Source: Planctomycetota bacterium (lineage in GTDB: Bacteria; Planctomycetota; UBA1135; GCA-002686595). From it: a stretch of DNA of 6,215 bases. The stretch lies in assembly GCA_011524785.1 (NCBI GenBank), contig WTJQ01000227.1, positions 9,464-15,678 on the forward strand. The letters run 5' to 3'. Below are positions 1 to 6,121 of the stretch, piece after piece (position 1 is the first letter of the stretch; each line of letters starts with the position of its first letter). The position numbers and the translations under genes were made by a program. The notes under the pieces are model-generated. The model worked only from the letters and a program-made list of their open reading frames with translations. It was not told where the DNA came from and ran no database searches.

Positions 1-6
1 CTGGCC

Positions 7-1146
7 TCACACCCCCGCGCGGCAGCTCTCGACGAGCTCGCGGAAGCGCACGAAGAGGTGCGTCGAGTCGAGGGGGCCCGGGGCGGCCTCGGGGTGGTAC
101 TGCACGCTGAAGACCGGGAGGGTCCTGTGACGCATGCCTGCCACCGTGTCGTCGTTGAGGTTGAGGTGCGTGACCTCGAGGTCCTCGGGCACGGACGCGC
201 GGTCCACCGCGTAGGAGTGGTTCTGGGAGCTGATCTCCACCCGGCCCGTGGTCTCGTCGCGCACCGGGTGGTTCGCGCCGTGGTGGCCGAAGGGCATCTT
301 GAAGGTCTTCGCCCCGAACACGATCGAGAGGATCTGGTGGCCGAGGCAGATGCCGAAGACCGGCTTCACCTGCACCAGCTCACGGGCCGCCTCGATGACG
401 CTCGTCACGGCGGACGGGTCACCCGGCCCGTTCGACAGGAAGACCCCGTCGGGCTCCAGCGCGAGGATCTCGGCCGCGGTCGTCGTGCAGGGCACGACCG
501 TCACGTCGAAGCCGACGTGCACCAGGCTGCGCAGGATGTTCCGCTTCACGCCCGTGTCGATGGCGACGACCTTGAGGCGGTCACCGCGCTCGACCTCGAG
601 CTCGGTCGGGTAGCTCTGGTCGTACCCCTCGCGCCACTCGTAGGCCTCCTTGCAGGTGACCTCGGCCGCGAGGTTCCGTCCGTCCGTGGCCGTGGCGGCC
701 TTGGCCTTGGCGACGAGGGAGGCGGCGTCGCCGTCCTCGGTCGAGACGACGCAGCGCAGGGAGCCGTGCTCGCGGACGAGCCGCGTGATGCGGCGCGTGT
801 CGACGCCCTCGATGGCGACGATGCCCTCCTCGATCAGCCACTCGGGGAGGGAGAGGTCGGCGCGGTGGTTGGACGGGATCGAGGAGAGCTCGCGGATCAC
901 GAACGCCTCGGCCCAGGCGCGCTCCGACTCCGAGTCCTCGCGGGCGATGCCGTAGTTCCCGATGAGCGGGTAGGTCATGGCCACGACCTGTCCGGCGTAG
1001 GAGGGATCGGTGAGGATCTCCTGGTAGCCCGACATGGCGGTGTTGAAGACGAGGTCGCCCCCCTTCTCGCCCGTGGCGCCCACGCTGCGCCCCTCGAACA
1101 CCTCGCCCGTCTCGAGCGCCAGCCAGGCCTTCTTCGTCTCGGTCAT
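7..1146 (-). CDS. carA: Carbamoyl-phosphate synthase small (glutaminase) subunit
   Basis: The product hydrolyses glutamine and passes ammonia to the large subunit (CarB), which makes carbamoyl phosphate in the cytoplasm for pyrimidine and arginine synthesis. The 379 residues match the family's usual length. Residues 9-140 form the CarA-specific N-terminal domain, with the hallmark stretch FNTAMSGYQEILTDPSYAGQ at 34-53. Residues about 192-370 form a class I glutamine amidotransferase domain: NGPGDP at 239-244, the nucleophile Cys267 in GICLGHQ, and His351 and Glu353 in QYHPEA. The catalytic triad is therefore intact. The ATG at 1146 overlaps the larB stop as ATGA and has a GAGGA site seven bases upstream, so the start is well supported and translation is probably coupled to larB. 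The stop lies at the left edge, so whether carB follows cannot be seen. Identification is very secure. Confidence 0.97.
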   Translation of the reverse strand: MTETKKAWLALETGEVFEGRSVGATGEKGGDLVFNTAMSGYQEILTDPSYAGQVVAMTYPLIGNYGIAREDSESERAWAEAFVIRELSSIPSNHRADLSLPEWLIEEGIVAIEGVDTRRITRLVREHGSLRCVVSTEDGDAASLVAKAKAATATDGRNLAAEVTCKEAYEWREGYDQSYPTELEVERGDRLKVVAIDTGVKRNILRSLVHVGFDVTVVPCTTTAAEILALEPDGVFLSNGPGDPSAVTSVIEAARELVQVKPVFGICLGHQILSIVFGAKTFKMPFGHHGANHPVRDETTGRVEISSQNHSYAVDRASVPEDLEVTHLNLNDDTVAGMRHRTLPVFSVQYHPEAAPGPLDSTHLFVRFRELVESCRAGV

Positions 1147-1898
1147 GCTTCCGTCCTCGTGCGGTTCATCATGGCGGCGGCATAGCCCCCCCCGAACCCG
1201 TTGTCGATGTTCACGACCGTCACGCCGGCCGCGCAGCTGTTGAGCATCCCCAGGAGGGCGGCGAGGCCGCCGAAGGAGGCGCCGTAGCCCACGGAGGTGG
1301 GGACCGCCACGACCGGGCGATCGACCAGGCCTCCGACCACGCTGGGGAGCGCGCCCTCCATGCCCGCCACCACCACCAGGGCATTGGCCTCGTGGAGGCG
1401 CTCGGCGTGCTGCAGCAGGCGATGCAGGCCCGCGACGCCCACGTCCGCCAGGTGCTCGACCCGGGCTCCCATCATGCGGGCGGTGAGGACCGCCTCCTGG
1501 GCCACCGGGCGGTCGCTGGTCCCCGCGCTCAGGACGAGGACCAGGCCCTCACCCTCCGCGGGCTCCCGGTCGACCCACACGACGCGGGCCTCGGGATCGT
1601 GCTGGGCGTCCGGCAGCTCGTCGAGGAGCGCCTCGGCGCCCTCCTCGGAGACCCGCGTCACCAACAGGCGCGGGTGGTGCTCGAGCAGGGCGCGCCCGAT
1701 CTCCCGCAGCTGGTCCGGCGTCTTGCCAGCCCCGAAGACGACCTCGGCCTGGCCGCAGCGGGTCGCCCGCTGGAGATCGAGCCGCGTGTGGCCGAGCTCG
1801 CGCGAGGGCCAGTGGGTCAGGGAACGGAGCGCCTCCGTGACCGGCACCTGGCCGTCACGCACCGATTGCAGCAGCGCCTCGAGTTCCTTGCGTTCCAA
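1143..1898 (-). CDS. larB: Nickel-pincer cofactor biosynthesis protein LarB (PurE-like carboxylase/hydrolase)
   Basis: LarB carboxylates the pyridinium ring of nicotinic acid adenine dinucleotide and cleaves its phosphoanhydride. This is the first step to the nickel-pincer nucleotide used by lactate racemase and other LarA-type enzymes. The predicted protein has 251 residues, close to known LarB proteins. Residues 1-60 carry the N-terminal region ending in EVVFGAGKTPDQ (52-63). Residues about 118-245 are the PurE-like domain, with SAGTSDRPVAQEA at 124-136, VAGMEGALPSVVGGLV at 177-192, PTSVGYGASFGG at 200-211 and NIDNGFGGGY at 230-239. Cys222 in LNSCAAG corresponds to the cysteine that forms a covalent pyridine adduct in studied LarB. 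The TTG at 1898 was chosen because family similarity begins there and GAGGA lies ten bases upstream. An in-frame TTG at 1943 (266 residues) is possible, but it has no good ribosome site and would put a stem-loop inside the gene. There is no in-frame ATG or GTG between 1898 and the mfd stop. larC, larE and larA are not in the window. PurE itself is less likely because of the length and N-terminal domain. Confidence 0.93.
   Translation of the reverse strand: MERKELEALLQSVRDGQVPVTEALRSLTHWPSRELGHTRLDLQRATRCGQAEVVFGAGKTPDQLREIGRALLEHHPRLLVTRVSEEGAEALLDELPDAQHDPEARVVWVDREPAEGEGLVLVLSAGTSDRPVAQEAVLTARMMGARVEHLADVGVAGLHRLLQHAERLHEANALVVVAGMEGALPSVVGGLVDRPVVAVPTSVGYGASFGGLAALLGMLNSCAAGVTVVNIDNGFGGGYAAAMMNRTRTEA
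1154..1158 (-). promoter_or_regulatory. Ribosome binding site of carA
   Basis: GAGGA on the minus strand lies seven bases before the carA ATG, inside the last codons of larB. It fixes the carA start and shows carA can recruit ribosomes itself as well as by coupling through the ATGA overlap. Confidence 0.65.
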
Positions 1899-1908
1899 CG
1901 GGGAGGAG

Positions 1909-1913
1909 TCCTC
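1909..1913 (-). promoter_or_regulatory. Putative ribosome binding site of larB
   Basis: GAGGA on the minus strand lies ten bases before the proposed TTG start, slightly farther than ideal. It is followed by CTCCTC, so GAGGA and TCCTC can pair around a single base (1903-1913). A 6-bp stem-loop at 1913-1929 abuts it. Access to this site may depend on local RNA folding; that is inference. Confidence 0.4.
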
Positions 1914-1929
1914 GCTCCGATTGGGAGCG
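1913..1929 (-). repeat. Inverted repeat (6-bp stem, 5-base loop) before larB
   Basis: On the plus strand CGCTCC, the loop GATTG, then GGAGCG form a perfect 6-bp stem. In the minus-strand transcript the hairpin sits directly against the GAGGA ribosome site of larB. There is no U tract, so it does not look like an intrinsic terminator. Chance formation in GC-rich DNA is possible. Confidence 0.4.
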
Positions 1930-1942
1930 GAGTCTATCCGCA

Positions 1943-1963
1943 AGCGTCGCCGCTGGCGACGCT
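1943..1963 (-). repeat. Inverted repeat (9-bp stem, 3-base loop) between mfd and larB
   Basis: AGCGTCGCC, the loop GCT, then GGCGACGCT form a perfect 9-bp GC-rich stem in the 116-base gap after mfd. In the transcript it would be a strong hairpin about 45 bases before the larB start. The following bases (TTGCGGATAG on the minus strand) are not a U run, so a Rho-independent terminator is not supported. It may limit readthrough, protect mRNA ends, or belong with the adjacent 6-bp hairpin in a leader structure. Confidence 0.55.
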
Positions 1964-1994
1964 GGAGGCGCGGTCCCGGGTGGGCTTCTCGGGG

Positions 1995-2014
1995 AGCGCC
2001 CGGCCAGCGCCCGG
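1995..2014. repeat. Short 9-bp direct repeat next to the mfd stop
   Basis: AGCGCCCGG occurs at 1995-2003 and again at 2006-2014, eleven bases apart, immediately after the mfd stop codon. It is probably incidental or a slippage product. No protein-binding role can be assigned. Confidence 0.4.
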
Positions 2015-5000
2015 TCAGGCCTCGCCGAGGGCCGCACGCACGCACCCCTCGAGCCAGACGAGCCCCTCCCCGGGCTCGGTGATCCCGGCCGGCAGGACCA
2101 CGTGGACGAGGCCGGCCCGGACCCGGCGCAGCTCGGTGTCGAGGCGGCCGAGCAGCCCCTCGGCCGCGACCCGGTCCCCGTACTCGATCAGGTAGACGTC
2201 GTCCCGGAGGGCCACCCGGCGCACGTCGAAGAGCTCGAGCTCGGCCCGCAGCCCCGCGAGCCGCAGCAGCATCAGCGCCTCCGCGGGCGGGCGCCCGAAG
2301 CGGTCCCGCAGGTCCTGCTCGGCAGCGGCGGCCTCCTCGCGGGTCGCGATCTCCGTGAAGGACCGCAGCAGGTCGAGGCGCACGCCCGGGTCGGGGATCC
2401 ACTCCGGCGGGAGGAGCGCGGCCACGCCGAGCTCCAGCTCCACGCCGCGCTCGGTCTCGGAGACCTCGGGCTCCGCGTCCGCTCCCTCCCCGGACTGGAG
2501 GCGCTCCACCGAGAGCTTGAGCAGGCGGCAGTACATGTCGTAGCCCACGGCCGCGATGTGGCCGGACTGCTGGGCCCCCAGCACGTTGCCGGCCCCCCGC
2601 AGCTCGAGGTCCTTCACGCTGATCCCGAACCCGGCGCCCAGGTGGCTCATCTCCTCCAGCGCCTTCAGCCGCTGGCGCGCGATGTCACGCAGGGGCTTGT
2701 GCCGCTCGACGAGCAGGTAGCAGTACGCCTGCTGGTCCCCGCGCCCGACTCGTCCGCGCAGCTGGTGCAGCTCCGCGAGCCCGAAGTGGTCCGCGTCCTC
2801 GATCAGGATCGTGCCGGCCGAGGGGATGTCGACCCCGTTCTCGATGATGGTCGTCGCGACGAGGACGTCCGCCTCGGCGCGGGTGAAGGACTCCATCACG
2901 GCCCGCAGCTCCTTGGCGGGCATCTGGCCGTGTCCCACGGCGAAGGTCGTCCCGGGGACGAGGCCCGCGAGCCGGCGCACCACCGAGTCGATGGAGGAGA
3001 CGCGGTTGTGCAGGTAGTAGACCTGTCCGCCGCGCCCTCGCTCGCGCAGGATCGCCTCGCGCACCAGCTCGTCGTCCTGCGTGTAGCCGAGGACCGTGCG
3101 AATGGCGCGGCGGCCCGGGGGCGGGACCGAGAGCGCGGAGATGTCCCGCAGCCCGGACAGGGACATGTGCAGGGTGCGCGGGATGGGGGTCGCGGTGAGG
3201 GTCAGCAGGTCGACCTCGGCCCGCAGCTGCTTGAAGTGCTCCTTGTGGGTGACGCCGAAGCGCTGCTCCTCGTCGATGATCACGAGGCCCAGCCGGTGGA
3301 AGCGCACGTCCTTGGAGAGGATCCGGTGCGTGCCCACCACGATGTCGACCTCGCCCGAGGCCAGGGCCTCGCGGATCCCCTTGGCCTCCTTGGTGGTCGT
3401 GTAGCGGCTGAGGGCCTCCACGCGCACCGCGAAGTCCGCCAGGCGCGAGCGGAAGGTCTGCAGGTGCTGCTGGGCCAGGATCGTGGTGGGGACGAGGACC
3501 GCGACCTGGCCGCCCCCGGCGACCACCCGGAACGCGGCGCGCACGGCCAGCTCGGTCTTCCCGAAGCCGACGTCGCCGCAGAGCATGCGGTCCATGGGCT
3601 TCTCGCTGGCGAGGTCCGCGTCCATCTCACGGTCCGCCTTCGCCTGGTCCTCGGTGTCCTCCCAGGGGAAGGCGTCGACCATCGCGCGCACCATCTCGCC
3701 GTCGCCCGTCCACGCGGGCCTCTGGCGCAGGGCACGCTTGGCCTGGACCTCGATCAGCTCGGCCGCGAGGTCGAAGAGCCCCTTCTGGACCTTCTCCTTG
3801 CGCTTGCGGAACGCGCTGCCGCCGATCTTGTCGAGGGTGATCGAGGCCCCGCCGCCGATGTAGCGCTGCACCAGGTCGATGCGCGTACTCGGGACGTAGA
3901 GGCTGACCTCCTCGGCGAAGACGAGGTGCAGGTGCTCCTCCTCACCCGCCCCGCGCTTCATGCGCACGAGGCCGCGGAAGCGCGCGAGCCCGTGCACCGC
4001 GTGGACCACGTGGTCCCCGGGTCGCAGCTCGAAGAACGACTGGATCGCCCGCACCTTGTGGCGCGGACCCTGGGCGGCGCGCCGGCGGGTCCCGAGGACG
4101 CCCTTCACCTCGTGGTGGTTGAGCAGCACGAGACCCCAGCCGGGCATGCGGAAGCCCTTGCTCACGAGGCCCAGCGCGAGCTCGACGCCTTCGGCACCGC
4201 CCTGCTGCTCCAGGGCCTCCGCCAGGTTGTGCTGGTCGGCCTCGCTGTGGCACGCCACGAGGACGCGGGCGTTCGCGGCCGCCTCGCCGAGGGCCTCGGC
4301 CGCGCGGCCCATGCCGACCTCGAGGGCCTGCACGCTGCGCGTCTCGAAGACCAGGTCCTCCCCCGGGAGGCTCTGGAGGCAGAGCTCCTGCAGGACCTCG
4401 CGGCGGTCGGCGAGCCCCTTGAGAGCACGCTCGTAGGCGGGGGAGCGGATCCGCAGGGCCTCCGTGCGCTCCTCGACGCGGAGCGGCTCCACGGTCACCC
4501 ACAGGGTGTCCGCGGCGAACAGCTGGCTCGGGTCCGTGGCCCCGGCCTCGCCGACCTCCACGGTGTCCGTGGCGAGGCAGACCGACACCTCGTCGTGGGT
4601 CGCCGTCGACCGCTGGTCGGCCGGGTCGAAGGTCCGCAGGGACTCCACCTCGTCCTCGAACAGCTCGATCCGCAGGGGTTCGGCGGCGGCGAACGGATAG
4701 AGGTCGAGGATGTCGCCGCGCAGGCTCACCTCCCCGGGGGCCTCGGCCAGCGGCTGGCGCTCGTACCCCATGCGCACCAGGCGATCGAGCAGGCCCTCCC
4801 CGTCGAGGACCTGCCCCTTCTGGACGGTGAGGATCTCGCGCTCGAGGTCCTTGAGCGCGGGCAGGGGCTGGAGCAGCGCGACCATGCTCGCCACGACGAT
4901 GCGCGGCCGCTGCTCGACGGGCCCGGTCATGCGCCGCGCCAGCTCCATGCGGGCGAGGGTCGCGCCGCCGTCCGCGCCCTCGCGGGACGGGAAGGCCAGG

Positions 5001-5275
5001 GCCTCCACCCCGAACTGGGCGAGGTCGGTCGCGAAGGCCTCCGCCTCGCCGTCGGAGGCGAGCACGACCAGGGCCGAGCGGTCCCCGAGGTGACCGCGGG
5101 CGGCGAGGTGGGCGAGGACCAGCGCCTGCGAGCCGCCCCAGAGCCCGCCCGCGTGCACCCGACCCGCACCGCTCGCGACGAGGTTCGCGAGGGAGGCGCA
5201 CTCCGAGAGCTCCGGCAGAGCACCCGCATCCAGCAGGACGGCCGAGGCGACCTCGGCGGTGCCAGAGGCGGTCAT
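2015..5275 (-). CDS. mfd: Transcription-repair coupling factor Mfd
   Basis: Mfd is a DNA translocase that removes RNA polymerase stalled at DNA lesions and recruits UvrA for nucleotide excision repair. The protein has 1086 residues, normal for the family (E. coli 1148). Residues about 30-300 are the UvrB-like module; its nucleotide loop is degenerate (GLWGGSQ at 44-50, no GKT), as is usual in Mfd. Residues about 415-475 are the RNA polymerase interaction domain (RPGDHVVHAVHGLARF at 418-433). The RecG-like motor follows: Walker A GDVGFGKTE at 567-575, Walker B IIDEEQRF at 666-673, TATPIPRT at 694-701, motif VI HQLRGRVGRG at 837-846, and the translocation motif around RGAG at 893-896. The C-terminal regulatory domain runs from about 945 to the end (LPPEWIPDPGVRLDLL at 955-970). 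All motor residues appear intact. The ATG at 5275 overlaps the rnc stop as ATGA and has an excellent ribosome site five bases upstream. Co-transcription with rnc is very likely. Identification is certain. Confidence 0.98.
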   Translation of the reverse strand: MTASGTAEVASAVLLDAGALPELSECASLANLVASGAGRVHAGGLWGGSQALVLAHLAARGHLGDRSALVVLASDGEAEAFATDLAQFGVEALAFPSREGADGGATLARMELARRMTGPVEQRPRIVVASMVALLQPLPALKDLEREILTVQKGQVLDGEGLLDRLVRMGYERQPLAEAPGEVSLRGDILDLYPFAAAEPLRIELFEDEVESLRTFDPADQRSTATHDEVSVCLATDTVEVGEAGATDPSQLFAADTLWVTVEPLRVEERTEALRIRSPAYERALKGLADRREVLQELCLQSLPGEDLVFETRSVQALEVGMGRAAEALGEAAANARVLVACHSEADQHNLAEALEQQGGAEGVELALGLVSKGFRMPGWGLVLLNHHEVKGVLGTRRRAAQGPRHKVRAIQSFFELRPGDHVVHAVHGLARFRGLVRMKRGAGEEEHLHLVFAEEVSLYVPSTRIDLVQRYIGGGASITLDKIGGSAFRKRKEKVQKGLFDLAAELIEVQAKRALRQRPAWTGDGEMVRAMVDAFPWEDTEDQAKADREMDADLASEKPMDRMLCGDVGFGKTELAVRAAFRVVAGGGQVAVLVPTTILAQQHLQTFRSRLADFAVRVEALSRYTTTKEAKGIREALASGEVDIVVGTHRILSKDVRFHRLGLVIIDEEQRFGVTHKEHFKQLRAEVDLLTLTATPIPRTLHMSLSGLRDISALSVPPPGRRAIRTVLGYTQDDELVREAILRERGRGGQVYYLHNRVSSIDSVVRRLAGLVPGTTFAVGHGQMPAKELRAVMESFTRAEADVLVATTIIENGVDIPSAGTILIEDADHFGLAELHQLRGRVGRGDQQAYCYLLVERHKPLRDIARQRLKALEEMSHLGAGFGISVKDLELRGAGNVLGAQQSGHIAAVGYDMYCRLLKLSVERLQSGEGADAEPEVSETERGVELELGVAALLPPEWIPDPGVRLDLLRSFTEIATREEAAAAEQDLRDRFGRPPAEALMLLRLAGLRAELELFDVRRVALRDDVYLIEYGDRVAAEGLLGRLDTELRRVRAGLVHVVLPAGITEPGEGLVWLEGCVRAALGEA

Positions 5276-5940
5276 GCCAACTCCTCCCCATCTCCCTCGA
5301 GTGCCTCGAGCGCGAGGAGCGCAGCGCGGCGCTCGGCCTCCTTCAAGGTCGAGCCCCAGGCGTCGGGGTGGGGCGTGCCCGCGACGACCGCGCGGACGCG
5401 GAAGCGCGGCGCGTGGGCCTCACCGGACTCCTCGAGCAGCTCGTAGGAGGGCGGGGCTCCGCCGTCCCGCTGGGCCAGCTCCTGCAGGCGCTGCTTGGGG
5501 ACCACCACCTCGGCCTCCGCGCGCGCGCGCCCAAGGGCCTCGGCGAGGCTGGTCTCGACGAAGCTGCGGGCGGCCTCCAGCCCGGCATCGCGGTGGACCG
5601 CGCCAACGACGGCCTCGTACAGGCCCGCCCGCACGCTGGCCGAGAGCTCGACCTTGCGCAGGCCCTTGCCCACGCGCAGGCGCGGCGTCAGGCCCAGGCG
5701 GTCGGCGGCCTCGGCGAGGGTCGGTCGCGAGACGACGTGGCTCTTGCGGACCGTCAGCTCGCCCTCGGGCAGGTCGGCCCGCTCGGTGAACAGGGCCTCC
5801 GCCACGATGAGGTCGAGCACCGTGTCCCCCAGGAACTCCAGGCGCTCGTTGTGCCTTGGCCCGGCGCTCGCGTGCGTCAGGGCCTCCTCGAGGAGCGACG
5901 GATCCTCGAAGGCGTGGGGGAGATCGGGGACGGGCTGCAC
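5272..5940 (-). CDS. rnc: Ribonuclease III
   Basis: RNase III cuts double-stranded RNA, processing rRNA precursors and some mRNAs. The predicted 222 residues match the usual length (E. coli 226). Residues 1-145 are the nuclease domain with the signature NERLEFLGD at 31-39, giving metal and catalytic residues Glu32, Glu35 and Asp39; Glu59 aligns with E. coli Glu65. Glu109 in GLYEAVVGA aligns with the essential Glu117. The residue aligned with E. coli Asp114 is Gly106 (codon 5623-5625), which is unusual, and the preceding GG-rich loop is two residues shorter than in E. coli. Residues about 148-216 are a double-stranded RNA binding domain, beginning PKQRLQELAQ and ending with the STLKEAERRAALLALEAL helix. 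The GTG at 5940 was chosen because similarity starts there and the length fits, but it has no clear ribosome site. The frame stays open to an ATG at 6198 (308 residues); that extension resembles no family region. The gene overlaps mfd by 4 bases. Confidence 0.93.
   Translation of the reverse strand: MQPVPDLPHAFEDPSLLEEALTHASAGPRHNERLEFLGDTVLDLIVAEALFTERADLPEGELTVRKSHVVSRPTLAEAADRLGLTPRLRVGKGLRKVELSASVRAGLYEAVVGAVHRDAGLEAARSFVETSLAEALGRARAEAEVVVPKQRLQELAQRDGGAPPSYELLEESGEAHAPRFRVRAVVAGTPHPDAWGSTLKEAERRAALLALEALEGDGEELA
5281..5289 (-). promoter_or_regulatory. Strong ribosome binding site of mfd
   Basis: GGGGAGGAG on the minus strand, five bases before the mfd ATG and within the last codons of rnc, closely matches the anti-Shine-Dalgarno sequence. 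It decides the mfd start. Together with the ATGA overlap it suggests both independent initiation and coupling to rnc translation. Confidence 0.75.
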
Positions 5941-6004
5941 GGGGTGGAGCCGCGCCAGGCTCGCGGGGTGCGGTCCTTGGCACGGTCGTGGGGAGGAGAA
6001 TAGC
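5941..6004. promoter_or_regulatory. Upstream region of rnc with a possible plus-strand promoter
   Basis: This stretch lies between the rnc start and the plus-strand ORFs. On the plus strand TTGGCA (5977-5982) resembles a -35 box, and AATAGC (5999-6004) is a weak -10 candidate 16 bases on, in the only AT-leaning spot. On the minus strand TATTCT (6002-5997) could be a -10 for rnc, but no good -35 is visible. Sigma factor preferences of the host are unknown, so both calls are tentative. Confidence 0.22.
5990..5998 (+). promoter_or_regulatory. Strong plus-strand ribosome-binding-site-like sequence
   Basis: GGGGAGGAG lies six bases before a GTG at 6005 and is identical to the mfd ribosome site. 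It is the best initiation signal on the plus strand here, although it overlaps the weak promoter candidate; both cannot be used as drawn. Confidence 0.35.
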
Positions 6005-6121
6005 GTGAGCCGAGCGCAGCCCTCCTGGGAGCCCCGGATCCGTGGAACCCCGGCCGCGTCGTCCTGGCCACGCCCACGCCTCGCGATCGGGGGCGCGCCG
6101 CCCTCGTCCACGACCCCATGA
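6005..6121 (+). CDS. Possible small leader ORF (38 residues), unrecognised
   Basis: A GTG with an excellent ribosome site opens a 38-residue frame that begins MSRAQPSWEPRIRG and ends in a proline- and serine-rich tail. Its TGA overlaps the ATG at 6118 as ATGA, the same arrangement as the real gene pairs in this window. I do not recognise the peptide. Codon-position GC is unlike a coding gene: the second positions are too GC-rich over most of its length. It may be a leader peptide coupled to the next gene, the true start of that gene displaced by a frameshift, or chance. Confidence 0.22.
   Translation: MSRAQPSWEPRIRGTPAASSWPRPRLAIGGAPPSSTTP

Noticed and set aside
44..50. Possible loss of function in Mfd because the N-terminal nucleotide loop lacks GKT (residue positions 44-50)
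   Set aside because: A degenerate nucleotide loop in the UvrB-like module is normal for Mfd; the working ATPase is the RecG-like motor, which is intact here.
58..1185. A 375-codon plus-strand open frame opposite carA
   Set aside because: It has the same shadow composition and lies opposite a well-supported carA with an intact catalytic triad.
1943..1963. Rho-independent terminator after mfd
   Set aside because: The stem is strong, but no U tract follows on either strand, so the hairpin was listed as an inverted repeat only.
1899..2402. N-terminal extension of larB giving a 419-residue protein starting inside mfd
   Set aside because: The extra residues are Arg-, Pro- and Gly-rich shadow translation of the mfd 3' end. 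LarB similarity begins at the TTG at 1898, and the family length is about 250 residues.
3942..5291. A second minus-strand frame of 449 codons overlapping mfd
   Set aside because: It is an Arg-, Gly- and Pro-rich out-of-frame shadow of mfd with no motifs.
2102..5446. A 1114-codon open frame on the plus strand, opposite mfd
   Set aside because: It is antisense to a certain mfd gene. Its translation is a low-complexity mix rich in Leu, Glu, Gly, Ala, Arg and His with no recognisable domain. Long antisense frames are expected opposite GC-rich genes because stop codons are rare there.
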